Shown piece after piece: positions 1-7,393 of a stretch of 19,991 nucleotides of DNA. The position numbers were made by a program, and so were the translations under genes. Source of the stretch: Acidobacteriota bacterium (GTDB lineage Bacteria > Acidobacteriota > Polarisedimenticolia > JAPUIV01). A model generated the notes under the pieces. It had not been told where the DNA came from. It ran no database searches and saw only the letters and a list, made by a program, of their open reading frames with translations. The stretch's first letter is position 1. The number at the start of each line of letters is the position of its first letter. The DNA lies in the NCBI GenBank assembly GCA_027296665.1, contig JAPUIV010000150.1, positions 1-19,991 of the forward strand, written 5' to 3'.

Positions 1-1767
1 GATTTGCGCCCGCCGTGGCCCGAGATCCTGCGCCGGGCCGCGATGCTCGAGGGGTTCCCGCGCCACCTCTCGGTCCATTGCGGCGGGGTCGTCCTGGTGC
101 CCGACGAGGTCAGCCGGTACGTGCCGGTGCAGCTCGCCGCCAAGGGGGTGCGGATCATCCAGTGGGAGAAGGACCAGGCGGAGGAGGCCGGCCTCGTCAA
201 GATCGATCTCCTCGGCAACCGGTCGCTCGCCGTGATCCGTGACTCCCTGGCCGCCGTCGAGGAGAACTCCGGGACGCGCATCGTCTACGAGCGGTTCAAC
301 CCGCTCGAGGATCTCCGCACCCGGGAGCTGGTGCGCGACGGCGACACCATCGGCGTCTTCTACGTCGAATCGCCCGCCATGCGGCAGCTGCAGCAGAAGA
401 CCCGCTGCGGCGACTTCGAGCATCTGGTCATCCACAGCTCGCTGATCCGGCCGGCGGCGAACGACTACATCCGCGAGTATGTCCGGCGGCTGCGGGGCGG
501 CAGCTACACCCCGCTTCACCCGATCCTCGATCGGGTCCTGGGGGAGACGTACGGGATTATGTGCTATCAGGAGGATGTCGCGCGGGTGGCGATCGAGATG
601 GCCGGGTTCGATGACGCCGAGGCCGATGGCCTGCGCAAGGTGCTGTCGAAGAAGTGGGCCGGCCGGCGGCTGGAGGATCTATCGGAGCGGTTCCACGCCG
701 GCGCGGCGCGCCGCGGCATCACGCCCCGGGTGGCCGGCCAGGTCTGGGAGATGATCCTGTCCTTTTCCGGCTACTCCTTCTGCAAGGCGCATTCCGCCTC
801 CTACGCCATGGTGTCGTTCAAGTCGGCCTACCTCAAGGCGCACTACCCGGCGGAGTTCCTGGCGGCGGTGATCTCGAACGGCGGCGGGTACTATTCCGCC
901 TTCGCCTACATCTCCGAGGCGAGGCGGATGGGGCTTGATATCCTCCTGCCGGATGTCAACGAGAGCGAGCGGCGTTACACCGGGCGGGACCGGGCCCTGC
1001 GGGTGGGGTTGATGCAGGTGAAGTCGATGCGGGAGGAGAGCCTCGCGGCGATCGTCCGGGAGCGGAACCGCGCCGGGCCGTTCCTGTCGTTCGACGAGTT
1101 CCTCAAGCGCGTCGCCATCGATCCGTCCGACGTGAAACTGTTGATCCGGGCCGGGGCGATCGACTCGATCGCCGGCCGGGCGACGCGCCCCGATCTGATC
1201 TGGCGGCTGCACCGCTGGACGGCGGACCGGAAGAGCCGGAAGGGGGAGGTGTTCTTCTTCGCCGCCGACGGTCCCGCGATCCTGCCGCGCGGGCCGCGCT
1301 ACTCCCCGGCGAAGGTCCTGCGGGACGAGATCAAAACGTTGGGATTTCTGGTCAGCCGGCATCCGTTGGCGCTTTACCGCGGCGCCCTCGCGGCGCTCGA
1401 CCACGTCCCGGCAATCGACCTGGCGAAACATGCCGGGAAGCGGGTCCGGACCATCGGCTGGCTCATCACCGGCAAGGTGGTCGAGACCAAGCGGGGCGAG
1501 CCGATGGAGTTTCTCTCCTTCGAAGACACCACCGCAATCTACGAAACCACCTTCTTCCCGCGCGCCTACGCCCGCTTCTGCAACATCCTGACCACCACCC
1601 GTCCGTTCCTTCTCGAGGGACGGGTCGACGAGGATTTCGGCGCGGTCACCCTGACGGTGGAGAACGCCAGGCTACTGGGGATCTCGGAGGGGATCGGCAA
1701 GGGATCGAATCGCTGCCCCGTAACCCAGGCAGGTGCCTCGCGTCCGGCGGGGATGAAGTTTGGCTGA
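1..1767 (+). CDS. DNA polymerase III alpha subunit-like protein (DnaE family), 5'-truncated by the window
   Basis: This is the C-terminal 588 codons of a C-family replicative-type DNA polymerase; the reading frame is already open at base 1, so PHP and catalytic palm lie outside. Visible family landmarks are the segment EKDQAEEAGLVKIDLLGNRS (about residues 55-75), IGVFYVESPAMRQLQQKT (about 117-134), YGIMCYQEDV (about 184-193) and FSGYSFCKAHSASYAMVSF (about 254-272). These belong to the fingers and helix-hairpin-helix regions. An OB-fold-like segment (RTIGWLITGKVVETKRGEPM, then SFEDTT) sits near residues 480-510. The wording GVFYVESPAMR matches an alternative DnaE type I associate with Geobacter relatives, sometimes near ImuB-like polymerases, rather than E. 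coli DnaE or classic DnaE2. The role would be DNA synthesis, possibly translesion; the specific subtype is an inference. It ends at TGA 1765-1767 and converges on the next gene with only 43 bp between them. Confidence 0.9.
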   Translation, partial: DLRPPWPEILRRAAMLEGFPRHLSVHCGGVVLVPDEVSRYVPVQLAAKGVRIIQWEKDQAEEAGLVKIDLLGNRSLAVIRDSLAAVEENSGTRIVYERFNPLEDLRTRELVRDGDTIGVFYVESPAMRQLQQKTRCGDFEHLVIHSSLIRPAANDYIREYVRRLRGGSYTPLHPILDRVLGETYGIMCYQEDVARVAIEMAGFDDAEADGLRKVLSKKWAGRRLEDLSERFHAGAARRGITPRVAGQVWEMILSFSGYSFCKAHSASYAMVSFKSAYLKAHYPAEFLAAVISNGGGYYSAFAYISEARRMGLDILLPDVNESERRYTGRDRALRVGLMQVKSMREESLAAIVRERNRAGPFLSFDEFLKRVAIDPSDVKLLIRAGAIDSIAGRATRPDLIWRLHRWTADRKSRKGEVFFFAADGPAILPRGPRYSPAKVLRDEIKTLGFLVSRHPLALYRGALAALDHVPAIDLAKHAGKRVRTIGWLITGKVVETKRGEPMEFLSFEDTTAIYETTFFPRAYARFCNILTTTRPFLLEGRVDEDFGAVTLTVENARLLGISEGIGKGSNRCPVTQAGASRPAGMKFG

Positions 1768-1810
1768 AGCTCCGGCAGGGCGGCCCGGGCGCGGGGCGCC
1801 GGCGAAACGA

Positions 1811-2833
1811 TCACTCGTCTCCGTAGATGAAGACGTGCGGTTCGCCGTGGGTCGAGATGTAGCCGCGATACATTCCCTCGGTGTTGAACGGCATGGCGAT
1901 GTGGCCGTCCTTGTCCATCGCGATGATCCCACCCCTGCCGCCGAGCCCGGTGAGCTTTTCGTGGATCACTTTTCTGGCCGCTTCGGCCAGCGGCAGGCCG
2001 GCATACTCCATCAGGGCGGAGACGTCGTATCCGACCAGATTCCGCATGAAGTATTCCCCCTGGCCGGTGCCGGAGACGGCACAGGTGTCATTGTTGGCGT
2101 AGGTGCCGGCGCCGATGATCGGCGAGTCGCCCACCCGCCCGTACAGCTTGTTGGTCAACCCGCCGGTGGAGGTGCCGGCGGCCAGGTTGCCGCGCGCGTC
2201 GAGGGCGAGGGCGCCGACGGTGCCGAATTTCTTCCAGTCGTCCTTTCGGGGATTGGTTGAGGATTTTTCCTTCGCCTTCTGCAGGGCGTCCCAGCGCCGC
2301 TGGGTGAAGAAATATGCGGGATCAACGATCTCCAGCCCTTGCTCGGCGGCGAACTTCTCGGCGCCCCGGCCGGCGAGGAGCACGTGTTGGGAATGTTCCA
2401 GCACGGCCCGGGCCGCCCGGATCGGATTCTTGATGGTGGTCACGGACGCCACCGCCCCGGCGTTTCTCTCCGCCCCGCTCATGATCAAGGCGTCCATCTC
2501 ATTTTTCCCCTCGTTGGTGAACACCGCTCCCTTGCCGGCGTTGAACAGCGGGGAGTCTTCCATGATGCGGATCGCGTGTTCGACCGCGTCCAGGCTACCG
2601 CCCCCCTCTTCCAGGATGGCGAAGCCGCTCTCCAGGACCCGGGAAAGGATCTCCCGGTATTGCCGTTCCCGTTCCGGGGTGATCTCTTTTCTGGACATCG
2701 TTCCCGCCCCGCCGTGAATCACCAGGGTGATGCCGGGGGCGGTTCGGGCCTGCCCGGTCTCCCCGCAGGCGCAGAGAAGGAGAGTGCATGCCGCAATGAG
2801 CAGGTTCGATATCGGGCGGGATCCGGTTTTCAT
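1811..2833 (-). CDS. Exported isoaspartyl peptidase / type-2 (plant-type) L-asparaginase
   Basis: A 340-residue N-terminal-nucleophile hydrolase. These enzymes cleave themselves before a threonine and then hydrolyse isoaspartyl dipeptides and/or asparagine. The predicted self-cleavage and nucleophile residue is Thr205 in KKFGTVGALALD, followed by the family signature GNLAAGTSTGG (about 215-225). The N-terminal IHGGAGT (40-45) and FNAGKGAVF (98-105) are also typical. Residues 1-24 form a lysine/arginine-led hydrophobic signal ending in LLLCACG, so it may be an exported lipoprotein with acyl-Cys21 or Cys23; the lipobox is not canonical. The ATG has the ribosome site GAGGT inside the end of the upstream methyltransferase gene, whose TAA is only 2 nt away, so the two are probably cotranslated. 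Substrate preference cannot be told from sequence. A periplasmic or lipid-anchored location is unusual for bacterial members, which are often cytoplasmic. Confidence 0.93.
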   Translation of the reverse strand: MKTGSRPISNLLIAACTLLLCACGETGQARTAPGITLVIHGGAGTMSRKEITPERERQYREILSRVLESGFAILEEGGGSLDAVEHAIRIMEDSPLFNAGKGAVFTNEGKNEMDALIMSGAERNAGAVASVTTIKNPIRAARAVLEHSQHVLLAGRGAEKFAAEQGLEIVDPAYFFTQRRWDALQKAKEKSSTNPRKDDWKKFGTVGALALDARGNLAAGTSTGGLTNKLYGRVGDSPIIGAGTYANNDTCAVSGTGQGEYFMRNLVGYDVSALMEYAGLPLAEAARKVIHEKLTGLGGRGGIIAMDKDGHIAMPFNTEGMYRGYISTHGEPHVFIYGDE

Positions 2834-2835
2834 CG

Positions 2836-3747
2836 TTACCTCGATCGGGAAGATAGGGCCGGAACGGTGCGCTTTTTCCTCCGGGTGGAGGGCCGGCGGC
2901 GCGCGGTCGGTTTTTCCCGGTCGAGGAACTCGACGTCGGGATACCGGGCGAACCGTTTCTTCATGACCCGGATCGCCTCCGGGTGGTTGTCGATGAGGAG
3001 GAAGTCCCGGCCGAGGCGGTGCGCCGCTTCCCCCGTGGTGCCCGAGCCGGCGAAGAAATCCAGAACGGTGTCCTCGGGGTGCGAGGAGGCGAGGAGGATT
3101 CTCTTAAGAATCCCCAGCGGTTTTTGCGTGGGATAACCGGTTCGCTCGGAACTGTTGGTCGGCACGATGGTATGCCACCAGGTGTCGGTCGGGAGCTTGC
3201 CCCGCGCCGCCTTTTCCCGGCCGGCGAGGTTCGGCGCCATGTAGGGAATCCTGTCGATCTCGTCGGGGTTGAAGGTATACTCCCCGGCGCGGCGGGCGTA
3301 GACCAGGATGTTGTCGTGCTTGGGCGGCCATTTCCGCCGGGTCTTGCCGCCGTAGTCGTAGGCCCAGATCACCTCGTTCAGGAAACATTCCCGCCCGAAA
3401 ATAATGTCGAGAAGGATCTTGCAGTAGTGAACCTCCCGGTAGTCGAGATGCAGGTACAACGTTCCGGTCGGTTCCAGAAGCCGGTATGCCTCGCGCAGGC
3501 GCGGTTCCAGGAAGGCGAGGTAGTCGTCGAACAGGTCGGAGAAACTGATGGTGCCGATCCGGGTGGTGTCGTACCGCCGGCCCTGAAATCCGGTGCGATC
3601 CCCCCGTTCCGCACGGCGGGTCCGGAGCCGGGTGTGTTCCTGGATCTTGCCGGTGTTGAAGGGGGGATCGATGTAGATCAACTGGACCGAGGCGTCCGGC
3701 ATCGTCTGGAGAATCGGCAGATTGTCTCCGAGGTAGACCCGGTTCAA
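2836..3747 (-). CDS. Solitary beta-class DNA methyltransferase (N6-adenine or N4-cytosine)
   Basis: A 303-residue S-adenosylmethionine-dependent DNA amino-methyltransferase. The catalytic motif IV, DPPF, is at residues 27-30 (LIYIDPPFNTGK). The AdoMet-binding motif I, FFAGSGTT, comes late at 231-238, after TQKP at 207-210. This order (catalytic motif first, SAM motif last) defines the beta class (CcrM, HinfI, type III Mod relatives). The middle section (about 90-200) should contain the target-recognition region. The tail (about 280-303) is very basic, RRRPSTRRKKR. No restriction gene is adjacent, so it looks like an orphan enzyme; the recognition sequence is unknown. The start is TTG at 3747-3745: it overlaps the TGA of the upstream gene (TTGA) and has an AAGGG ribosome site, suggesting coupled translation. 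Adenine specificity is more likely for DPPF than cytosine, but this is not certain. Confidence 0.93.
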   Translation of the reverse strand: MNRVYLGDNLPILQTMPDASVQLIYIDPPFNTGKIQEHTRLRTRRAERGDRTGFQGRRYDTTRIGTISFSDLFDDYLAFLEPRLREAYRLLEPTGTLYLHLDYREVHYCKILLDIIFGRECFLNEVIWAYDYGGKTRRKWPPKHDNILVYARRAGEYTFNPDEIDRIPYMAPNLAGREKAARGKLPTDTWWHTIVPTNSSERTGYPTQKPLGILKRILLASSHPEDTVLDFFAGSGTTGEAAHRLGRDFLLIDNHPEAIRVMKKRFARYPDVEFLDREKPTARRRPSTRRKKRTVPALSSRSR

Positions 3748-3971
3748 AGGTTACCCTTTCCCTTCCGCAATTTCCCGGCGCGAACGGCCCCGAAGATCAG
3801 TCCGTCCACGATGCCGAACACCAGTCCGGCCCCGATCCAGCGAACCTGCCCGGTCCATGCGGCCGCGGCGGCGCCGGTGAGAAACCCGATCCCCCCTCCC
3901 AGCACGATGCCGAGGCCGATCGACAGATTGCCTCGTCTCCTGCTCCGGCCGGTCTGATGGGGGTCGTGCAT
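3744..3971 (-). CDS. Small glycine-rich two-helix membrane protein, function unknown
   Basis: I do not recognise this gene. A 75-residue protein begins with a charged stretch (MHDPHQTGRSRRRGN). Two hydrophobic, glycine-spaced segments follow at about 15-39 (GLGIVLGGGIGFLTGAAAAA) and 43-63 (WIGAGLVFGIVDGLIFGAV), then a lysine-rich end (GKLRKGKGNL). The glycine spacing resembles glycine-zipper membrane helices. The frame continues 70 codons upstream to 4181, but that part overlaps the plus-strand promoter and leader and looks non-coding, so I choose the ATG at 3971-3969, preceded closely by GGAG. Its TGA overlaps the TTG of the methyltransferase gene, making it the first gene of a three-gene minus-strand operon. 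The start is uncertain; the existence of the gene is moderately supported by membrane pattern and coupling. Confidence 0.6.
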   Translation of the reverse strand: MHDPHQTGRSRRRGNLSIGLGIVLGGGIGFLTGAAAAAWTGQVRWIGAGLVFGIVDGLIFGAVRAGKLRKGKGNL

Positions 3972-4050
3972 CTCCAACTCGATAAAGAAGTTTTCGCCGG
4001 GGGGAAGTCTACCATGGAGGCAGAGGGGAAAGGGGGGGGACCCCCTTGTA

Positions 4051-4078
4051 TTGGCAAATCGGCTTACTGTGGTATAAT
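4051..4078 (+). promoter_or_regulatory. Near-consensus sigma-70 promoter with extended -10
   Basis: TTGGCA at 4051-4056 (5 of 6 to TTGACA), a 16-bp spacer, then a perfect TATAAT at 4073-4078 preceded by TG at 4070-4071 (extended -10). Expected start of transcription is near 4085, about 150 nt ahead of the zinc-ribbon gene at 4238. It is the most consensus-like promoter in the window and would drive the whole cluster 4238-8511. A 7-bp G/C hairpin (arms 4030-4036 and 4041-4047) lies just upstream of the -35. Confidence 0.75.
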
Positions 4079-4093
4079 TTCCCCCTACTCGAA

Positions 4094-4223
4094 GGGAATC
4101 CTTTGCGATTAGTTCCCATCTAAATAGACTCCCAATGCGGGTCGCGCCGGGACCGGTGATGATACCCGCATGCCAGAACACAACCCAGGCCTGGGAGTGA
4201 CGCGCGCGCCGGATTCGATCCGG
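4094..4223 (+). promoter_or_regulatory. Structured 5' leader with nested and local hairpins, unknown class
   Basis: Between the promoter and the first gene the transcript can fold strongly. An outer stem pairs ACTCCCA (4128-4134) with TGGGAGT (4192-4198). Directly inside it, ATGCGGGT (4135-4142) pairs perfectly with ACCCGCAT (4164-4171). A smaller hairpin uses GGGAA (4094-4098) and TTCCC (4113-4117). A last one, CCGGAT/ATCCGG around a TCG loop (4209-4223), stands just before the GGAGG ribosome site at 4229-4233. The total continuous pairing of 7+8 bp in the main element is unlikely by chance. I do not recognise a known riboswitch and see no terminator run of T. It could regulate translation, be a small RNA, or be a stabilising leader. 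Confidence 0.45.
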
Positions 4224-4237
4224 GGGGCGGAGGTTGG

Positions 4238-4765
4238 ATGAAATCCCAGATACATCGGCTAGGCGATGTCCTAGATGATTACTGTACCGGATGCCGGTTG
4301 CTCATGAACCACGCCGTCGTGGGGATGGTTGAAGAGAAGATCAAGAAGGTCCGATGCCAGACCTGCATGCTGGAGCACGCCTACCGTTTTGGCAGGTTGC
4401 CGAAAAAAAGGGACACCAAGGCGGCCCTGTACAAGAAAGTGAGTGAGTCGGCTCCCCGGGAGAGCCCAAAAGATTCCGCCCAGGAGGCGGGCCAGAACTC
4501 CGATGAGTCGAACCGGCGCCCGCGCAGCCACTCCCTGGCGGCGCAACTGGGAGTGAGGAAGCAGCGGCCGACCGAGGTGATCAGTCCCTCGGTTCAGGAC
4601 CAGCCCCCGCGCGGCCGGCCGAACCGGTCACAGCGGCCGGGGGGACAGGCCCGCCGGCAGCGCAAGGATTCCATGGTGGACCCCCATGGGTGGATGGGGA
4701 AGGGGAAGCTCCATTTCGGAAAGAAGGACCGGAACCGCGGCCCGCGCAACCGGGGACGGCGTTAA
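4238..4765 (+). CDS. Zinc-ribbon protein with long basic disordered tail
   Basis: A 175-residue protein. Four cysteines form two knuckles: Cys16-x2-Cys19 (YCTGCRLLMNHAVVGMV) and Cys40-x2-Cys43 (VRCQTCMLEHAYRF), the spacing of a zinc ribbon. The conserved-looking NHAVVGMV between knuckles and the following HAYRFG recall uncharacterised delta-proteobacterial zinc-ribbon proteins. From about residue 60 the chain turns into low-complexity, lysine/arginine/proline/glutamine-rich sequence ending in RNRGPRNRGRR, which would suit RNA or DNA contact; this is inference. ATG 4238 has GGAGG five bases upstream. It is the first gene after the strong promoter and leader, 26 nt before the next gene. No specific function can be assigned. 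Confidence 0.85.
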   Translation: MKSQIHRLGDVLDDYCTGCRLLMNHAVVGMVEEKIKKVRCQTCMLEHAYRFGRLPKKRDTKAALYKKVSESAPRESPKDSAQEAGQNSDESNRRPRSHSLAAQLGVRKQRPTEVISPSVQDQPPRGRPNRSQRPGGQARRQRKDSMVDPHGWMGKGKLHFGKKDRNRGPRNRGRR

Positions 4766-4791
4766 CCGGGATTTCTCGCAGGAGGGCACTG

Positions 4792-5040
4792 ATGACGATG
4801 CATCGCCGCCGGAGATTCCAGGACGGGGATTTTGTTGGCGGGCTGATCATGGTCGGGATCGGGACCTATTTCCTGCTCAGGGAGTTCGGGTACCTGTGGC
4901 CGCTGCACAAATTCTGGCCTGTCATTTTGATCATCATTGGAATCGCCCTGATCGCCGGCTCCATTCGGAGCGGGGGCCGGAGGCCCGGGGCCGGGTTTCC
5001 CGATTCCCACGATCTCCCGCCTCCCGCGGAGCCGAAATAA
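4792..5040 (+). CDS. LiaF/LiaI-like (DUF5668-type) small membrane protein
   Basis: An 82-residue protein with a basic start (MTMHRRRRFQDGDF) and two adjoining hydrophobic helices, GGLIMVGIGTYFLLREFGYL (about 15-34) and KFWPVILIIIGIALIAGSI (about 39-58). The pattern, a helix ending in a short turn, then W/F-W-P-ahead-of-helix, is that of the transmembrane unit at the N-terminus of LiaF-type cell-envelope stress proteins. The C-terminus is a short proline-rich tail, without the beta-rich domain that full LiaF proteins carry. Frame is open upstream, but AGGAGG at 4780-4785 puts the start at ATG 4792. It ends in TAA immediately before the GTG of the exonuclease gene, so it is certainly part of the same operon. 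Confidence 0.8.
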   Translation: MTMHRRRRFQDGDFVGGLIMVGIGTYFLLREFGYLWPLHKFWPVILIIIGIALIAGSIRSGGRRPGAGFPDSHDLPPPAEPK

Positions 5041-5907
5041 GTGCAATTCAATGCCTGGCGGGATCTGGTCCGAAGAAACCCCCGGGTCGACGGCCTGACC
5101 TTCATCGCATTCGATACGGAAACCACCGGGATGTGGTCTCCCGACCGCCTGGTGGAGATCGCCGGGGTGAAGTTCCGGGGTGGCAAGATCCTGGACGAGA
5201 TCTCCCTCCTGATCGATCCCTGCATGCCGATCCCGCCCGAGACGACCTTGATCCACGGCATCACCGACGCGATGGTCCGCGGCGAGTGGAAGGCTCCGGG
5301 CGCCTTGCGGGAATTTTTCGAGTTTTCCCGGAACGCCATCTGGATCGCCCACAATGCTCCGTTCGATGCCGGGGTGATTGCCGGGGAGACCTTCCGGGCC
5401 GGTTGCCTGCCGCCGGAAGGCCCGATCCTGGATACCTTGCGAATGTCGAGGAAAACCTTGCCGGCATCCCGCCACTCGCTCGAGACATTGGTCCGGGAAC
5501 TGGATCTGCCGCCGGAGAATCACCACCGGGCCCTCCCCGACTCGCGCCACGTGTTCCGGTTGTTTGGCCGGATCTGCCAGAAGGTCGATGAGGGCGGGAA
5601 TCCAACTCTGTCCGGGATCATGGAGATCAACGGCGAGGAGATCACCCTCGGAAAATATCTGCCCGAGTGTCCCGACCTGCCGGAGGAGTTCGAACCGTTG
5701 CGGGAGGCCTCGTTGTCGGAGACGCCGGTGTCGATCCTGTACGCTCCTTCCGGCGGGAATGCCGGGTACCGTACGGTAACGCCCAGGCTGTTCTATCGGC
5801 GCAAGGAGGTGATCTACATGGAGGCGACCTGTCATGCCTCCGGTAGCAGGAAATGTTACCGGCTCGATCGGATCCGGAAGTTTCACTCGGCGGCCGAGGA
5901 GGGATGA
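5041..5907 (+). CDS. DEDDh 3'-5' exonuclease (DnaQ/epsilon-like) with a WYL-like C-terminal domain
   Basis: A 288-residue protein. The first 180 residues form a DnaQ-type exonuclease: ExoI motif FDTETTG with Asp25 and Glu27, ExoII HNAPFD with Asp109, and ExoIII HRALPD with His162 and Asp167, so all DEDDh metal and catalytic residues are present. It should remove nucleotides from DNA or RNA 3' ends. The C-terminal 60 residues (about 228-281) read ILYAP, then YRTVTPRLFYRRKEVIYMEA and RKCYRLDRIRKF. This resembles the core of WYL domains (R-x-V-x-P, Y-x-x-A, F/Y-R-L-D-R-I), which sense nucleic-acid ligands in several regulators and helicases. WYL assignment is by pattern and should be tested. GTG 5041 follows the upstream TAA without a gap; the next gene overlaps this TGA. 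A stand-alone repair or RNA-processing role is more likely than polymerase proofreading, given context. Confidence 0.88.
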   Translation: MQFNAWRDLVRRNPRVDGLTFIAFDTETTGMWSPDRLVEIAGVKFRGGKILDEISLLIDPCMPIPPETTLIHGITDAMVRGEWKAPGALREFFEFSRNAIWIAHNAPFDAGVIAGETFRAGCLPPEGPILDTLRMSRKTLPASRHSLETLVRELDLPPENHHRALPDSRHVFRLFGRICQKVDEGGNPTLSGIMEINGEEITLGKYLPECPDLPEEFEPLREASLSETPVSILYAPSGGNAGYRTVTPRLFYRRKEVIYMEATCHASGSRKCYRLDRIRKFHSAAEEG

Positions 5908-6512
5908 TGCCCGGGGAAAAGGGGGGAACAACCCCGAAAAAGACGCAGGCGTTGCGGTTGAACATCGCCGAGGCGGTGGCGCGGGGAGTCTATGCCAACA
6001 GCATGATGATCACGCACACCCGCGAGGAGTTCCTGCTCGACTTCATCAACGCCTTCCCTCCGCGGGCGACGGTGGCGGCCCGGGTGATCACCAGCCCCGG
6101 CCACCTGAAGAGGCTGATCAAAACCTTCCGGGAAAATCTGGAGAAGTTCGAAGGGAAGTTCGGCTCCATTCCGGAAGCGGCCGCCCCGCCGAAAACGCCA
6201 GCGACGCCTTCGGCGGCCGGGAAGGGGAAAACTCCCCAGGGGCTGCCGTTGAACATCTCGGATTCGATGGCAAGGGGGGCTTATTCCAACAGCATCATGG
6301 TCAGCCACACCCGCGAGGAGTTCATCATCGATTTCCTCAGTGCCTTTCCTCCCCAGGCGACGGTGACCGCCCGGGTGATCACCTCTCCCGGCCATCTGAA
6401 ACGCCTGATCCGGACCCTCCGGAAGAACCTGGAAAAATACGAGGGGAAGTACGGGCCGATCCTCGATTCGGCGGCCTCTCCCGATCTTCCCGGCGACGGA
6501 TACGTCATGTGA
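5907..6512 (+). CDS. Tandem DUF3467 protein
   Basis: A 201-residue protein made of two copies of the DUF3467 fold. Copy one (about 17-86) has LNIAEAVARGVYANSMMITH and EEFLLDFINAFPPRATVAAR, then VITSPGHLKRLIKTFRENLE. Copy two (about 114-183) repeats LNISDSMARGAYSNSIMVSH and EEFIIDFLSAFPPQATVTAR, then VITSPGHLKRLIRTLRKNLE. A proline/alanine linker (about 88-112) joins them. DUF3467 proteins are usually about 100 residues with one copy and are uncharacterised. ATGATG at 5904-5909 offers two starts overlapping the exonuclease stop. I take the second (5907) because GGAGG at 5898-5902 is then four bases away; the first would leave too little room. The overlap implies translational coupling with the exonuclease. 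Function unknown. Confidence 0.88.
   Translation: MPGEKGGTTPKKTQALRLNIAEAVARGVYANSMMITHTREEFLLDFINAFPPRATVAARVITSPGHLKRLIKTFRENLEKFEGKFGSIPEAAAPPKTPATPSAAGKGKTPQGLPLNISDSMARGAYSNSIMVSHTREEFIIDFLSAFPPQATVTARVITSPGHLKRLIRTLRKNLEKYEGKYGPILDSAASPDLPGDGYVM
5955..6455 (+). repeat. Internal domain duplication (two roughly 210-bp direct repeats)
   Basis: The DUF3467 copies are still recognisable as DNA repeats, for example CACACCCGCGAGGAGTTC occurs near 6014 and again near 6305, and CGGGTGATCACC near 6080 and 6372. The two units span about 5955-6164 and 6246-6455. Confidence 0.8.
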
Positions 6513-6562
6513 GGGAGGAATATCGGGGCGGCCGGGACTGTTCTACCCGGTGAGGAGGCGGA

Positions 6563-7393
6563 ATGAAGCTGGTTCCCATGCTCTTTTTGCTGGCCGCCGG
6601 ATGGGCCGGACCGCTGTCCGGCGATGCCCCGGCGGCCGGTTTCGATCATTCCCATCAGCAGTGGGACGCGCTCCTGAAGCGGTATGTGGTCGGATCGACG
6701 GTGCGGTATCGGGTCTGGGCCCGGGACCGCGGCGGGCTCGACGTTTACGTGCGCTCCCTCGCCCGCGTGACCGGCGAACAGTTCGAACAGTTCACCGGAC
6801 CGCAGAAACTCGCCTTCTGGATCAACGCCTACAACGCCTTCACGGTACAGGTGGTGCTCGACCATTACCCGATCCGTCCCCACTTGCTTTCCCTCTCCCC
6901 GGCCAACAGCATTCGCCAGATCTCCGGCGTCTGGGATGATTTCTATCTGGAGGCCGGCGGCGGAAGGTACAGCCTGAATCAGATCGAGCACGAGATCCTG
7001 CGCGCCGAGTTCGGCGAGCCGAGGATCCACGTGGCGATCAACTGCGCCTCGGTTGGCTGCCCGCCGCTGCGGCAGGAGGCCTTCCAGGCCTCCCGGATCG
7101 AGGCACAACTGGCCGACCAGGCGGAGCGGTTCGCCCGGCTCCCCCTCCATGTGCGTCTGGATCGGGGCAAGAAGATCCTGTATGTTTCCAAGATCTTTTC
7201 CTGGTTCGGCGGCGATTTCATCGGAAACTATTCCTGGGAGGGGCCGGGCCGGCTCGATGCTGGGGACCGGGCGGTCCTCGCCTTCCTGCACCGGCATCTC
7301 CCTCCCGAGGAGAGGAGTTTCCTGGAGTCGACGCCGGTGAAGATCCGGTATCTCGATTATGACTGGCATCTCAACGAAACGGAGGAGGAATGA
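6563..7393 (+). CDS. Exported DUF547 domain protein
   Basis: A 276-residue protein with an N-terminal signal peptide (KLVPMLFLLAAGWAG, probable cleavage near residue 25, APAAG). The DUF547 core follows: QKLAFWINAYNAFTVQVVLDH (about 91-111), a histidine/aspartate-containing middle, and HVAINCASVGCPPLR (about 157-171), where the paired cysteines Cys162 and Cys167 are typical of the family. FSWFGGDFIGNY (about 212-223) is also family-typical. DUF547 proteins are secreted or periplasmic and their biochemical role is not settled. ATG 6563 lies just after a purine-rich GAGGAGGCGGA. Its TGA overlaps the ATG of the DUF3179 gene (ATGA), so these two exported proteins are probably made together. Confidence 0.92.
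   Translation: MKLVPMLFLLAAGWAGPLSGDAPAAGFDHSHQQWDALLKRYVVGSTVRYRVWARDRGGLDVYVRSLARVTGEQFEQFTGPQKLAFWINAYNAFTVQVVLDHYPIRPHLLSLSPANSIRQISGVWDDFYLEAGGGRYSLNQIEHEILRAEFGEPRIHVAINCASVGCPPLRQEAFQASRIEAQLADQAERFARLPLHVRLDRGKKILYVSKIFSWFGGDFIGNYSWEGPGRLDAGDRAVLAFLHRHLPPEERSFLESTPVKIRYLDYDWHLNETEEE

Noticed and set aside
1768..1810. A possible GC-rich terminator hairpin between the dnaE-like and asparaginase genes
   Set aside because: Only short, interrupted pairing (CCGGC/GCCGG) and no T-run, too weak to annotate.
3972..4181. The upstream 70-codon extension of the small minus-strand membrane protein
   Set aside because: It overlaps the strong plus-strand promoter and structured leader, and its translation looks non-coding. 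The internal ATG at 3971 is preferred.
4762..5931. A 389-codon minus-strand frame opposite the LiaF-like and exonuclease genes
   Set aside because: The plus-strand exonuclease has all catalytic motifs. The antisense translation is arginine/proline-rich without family features.
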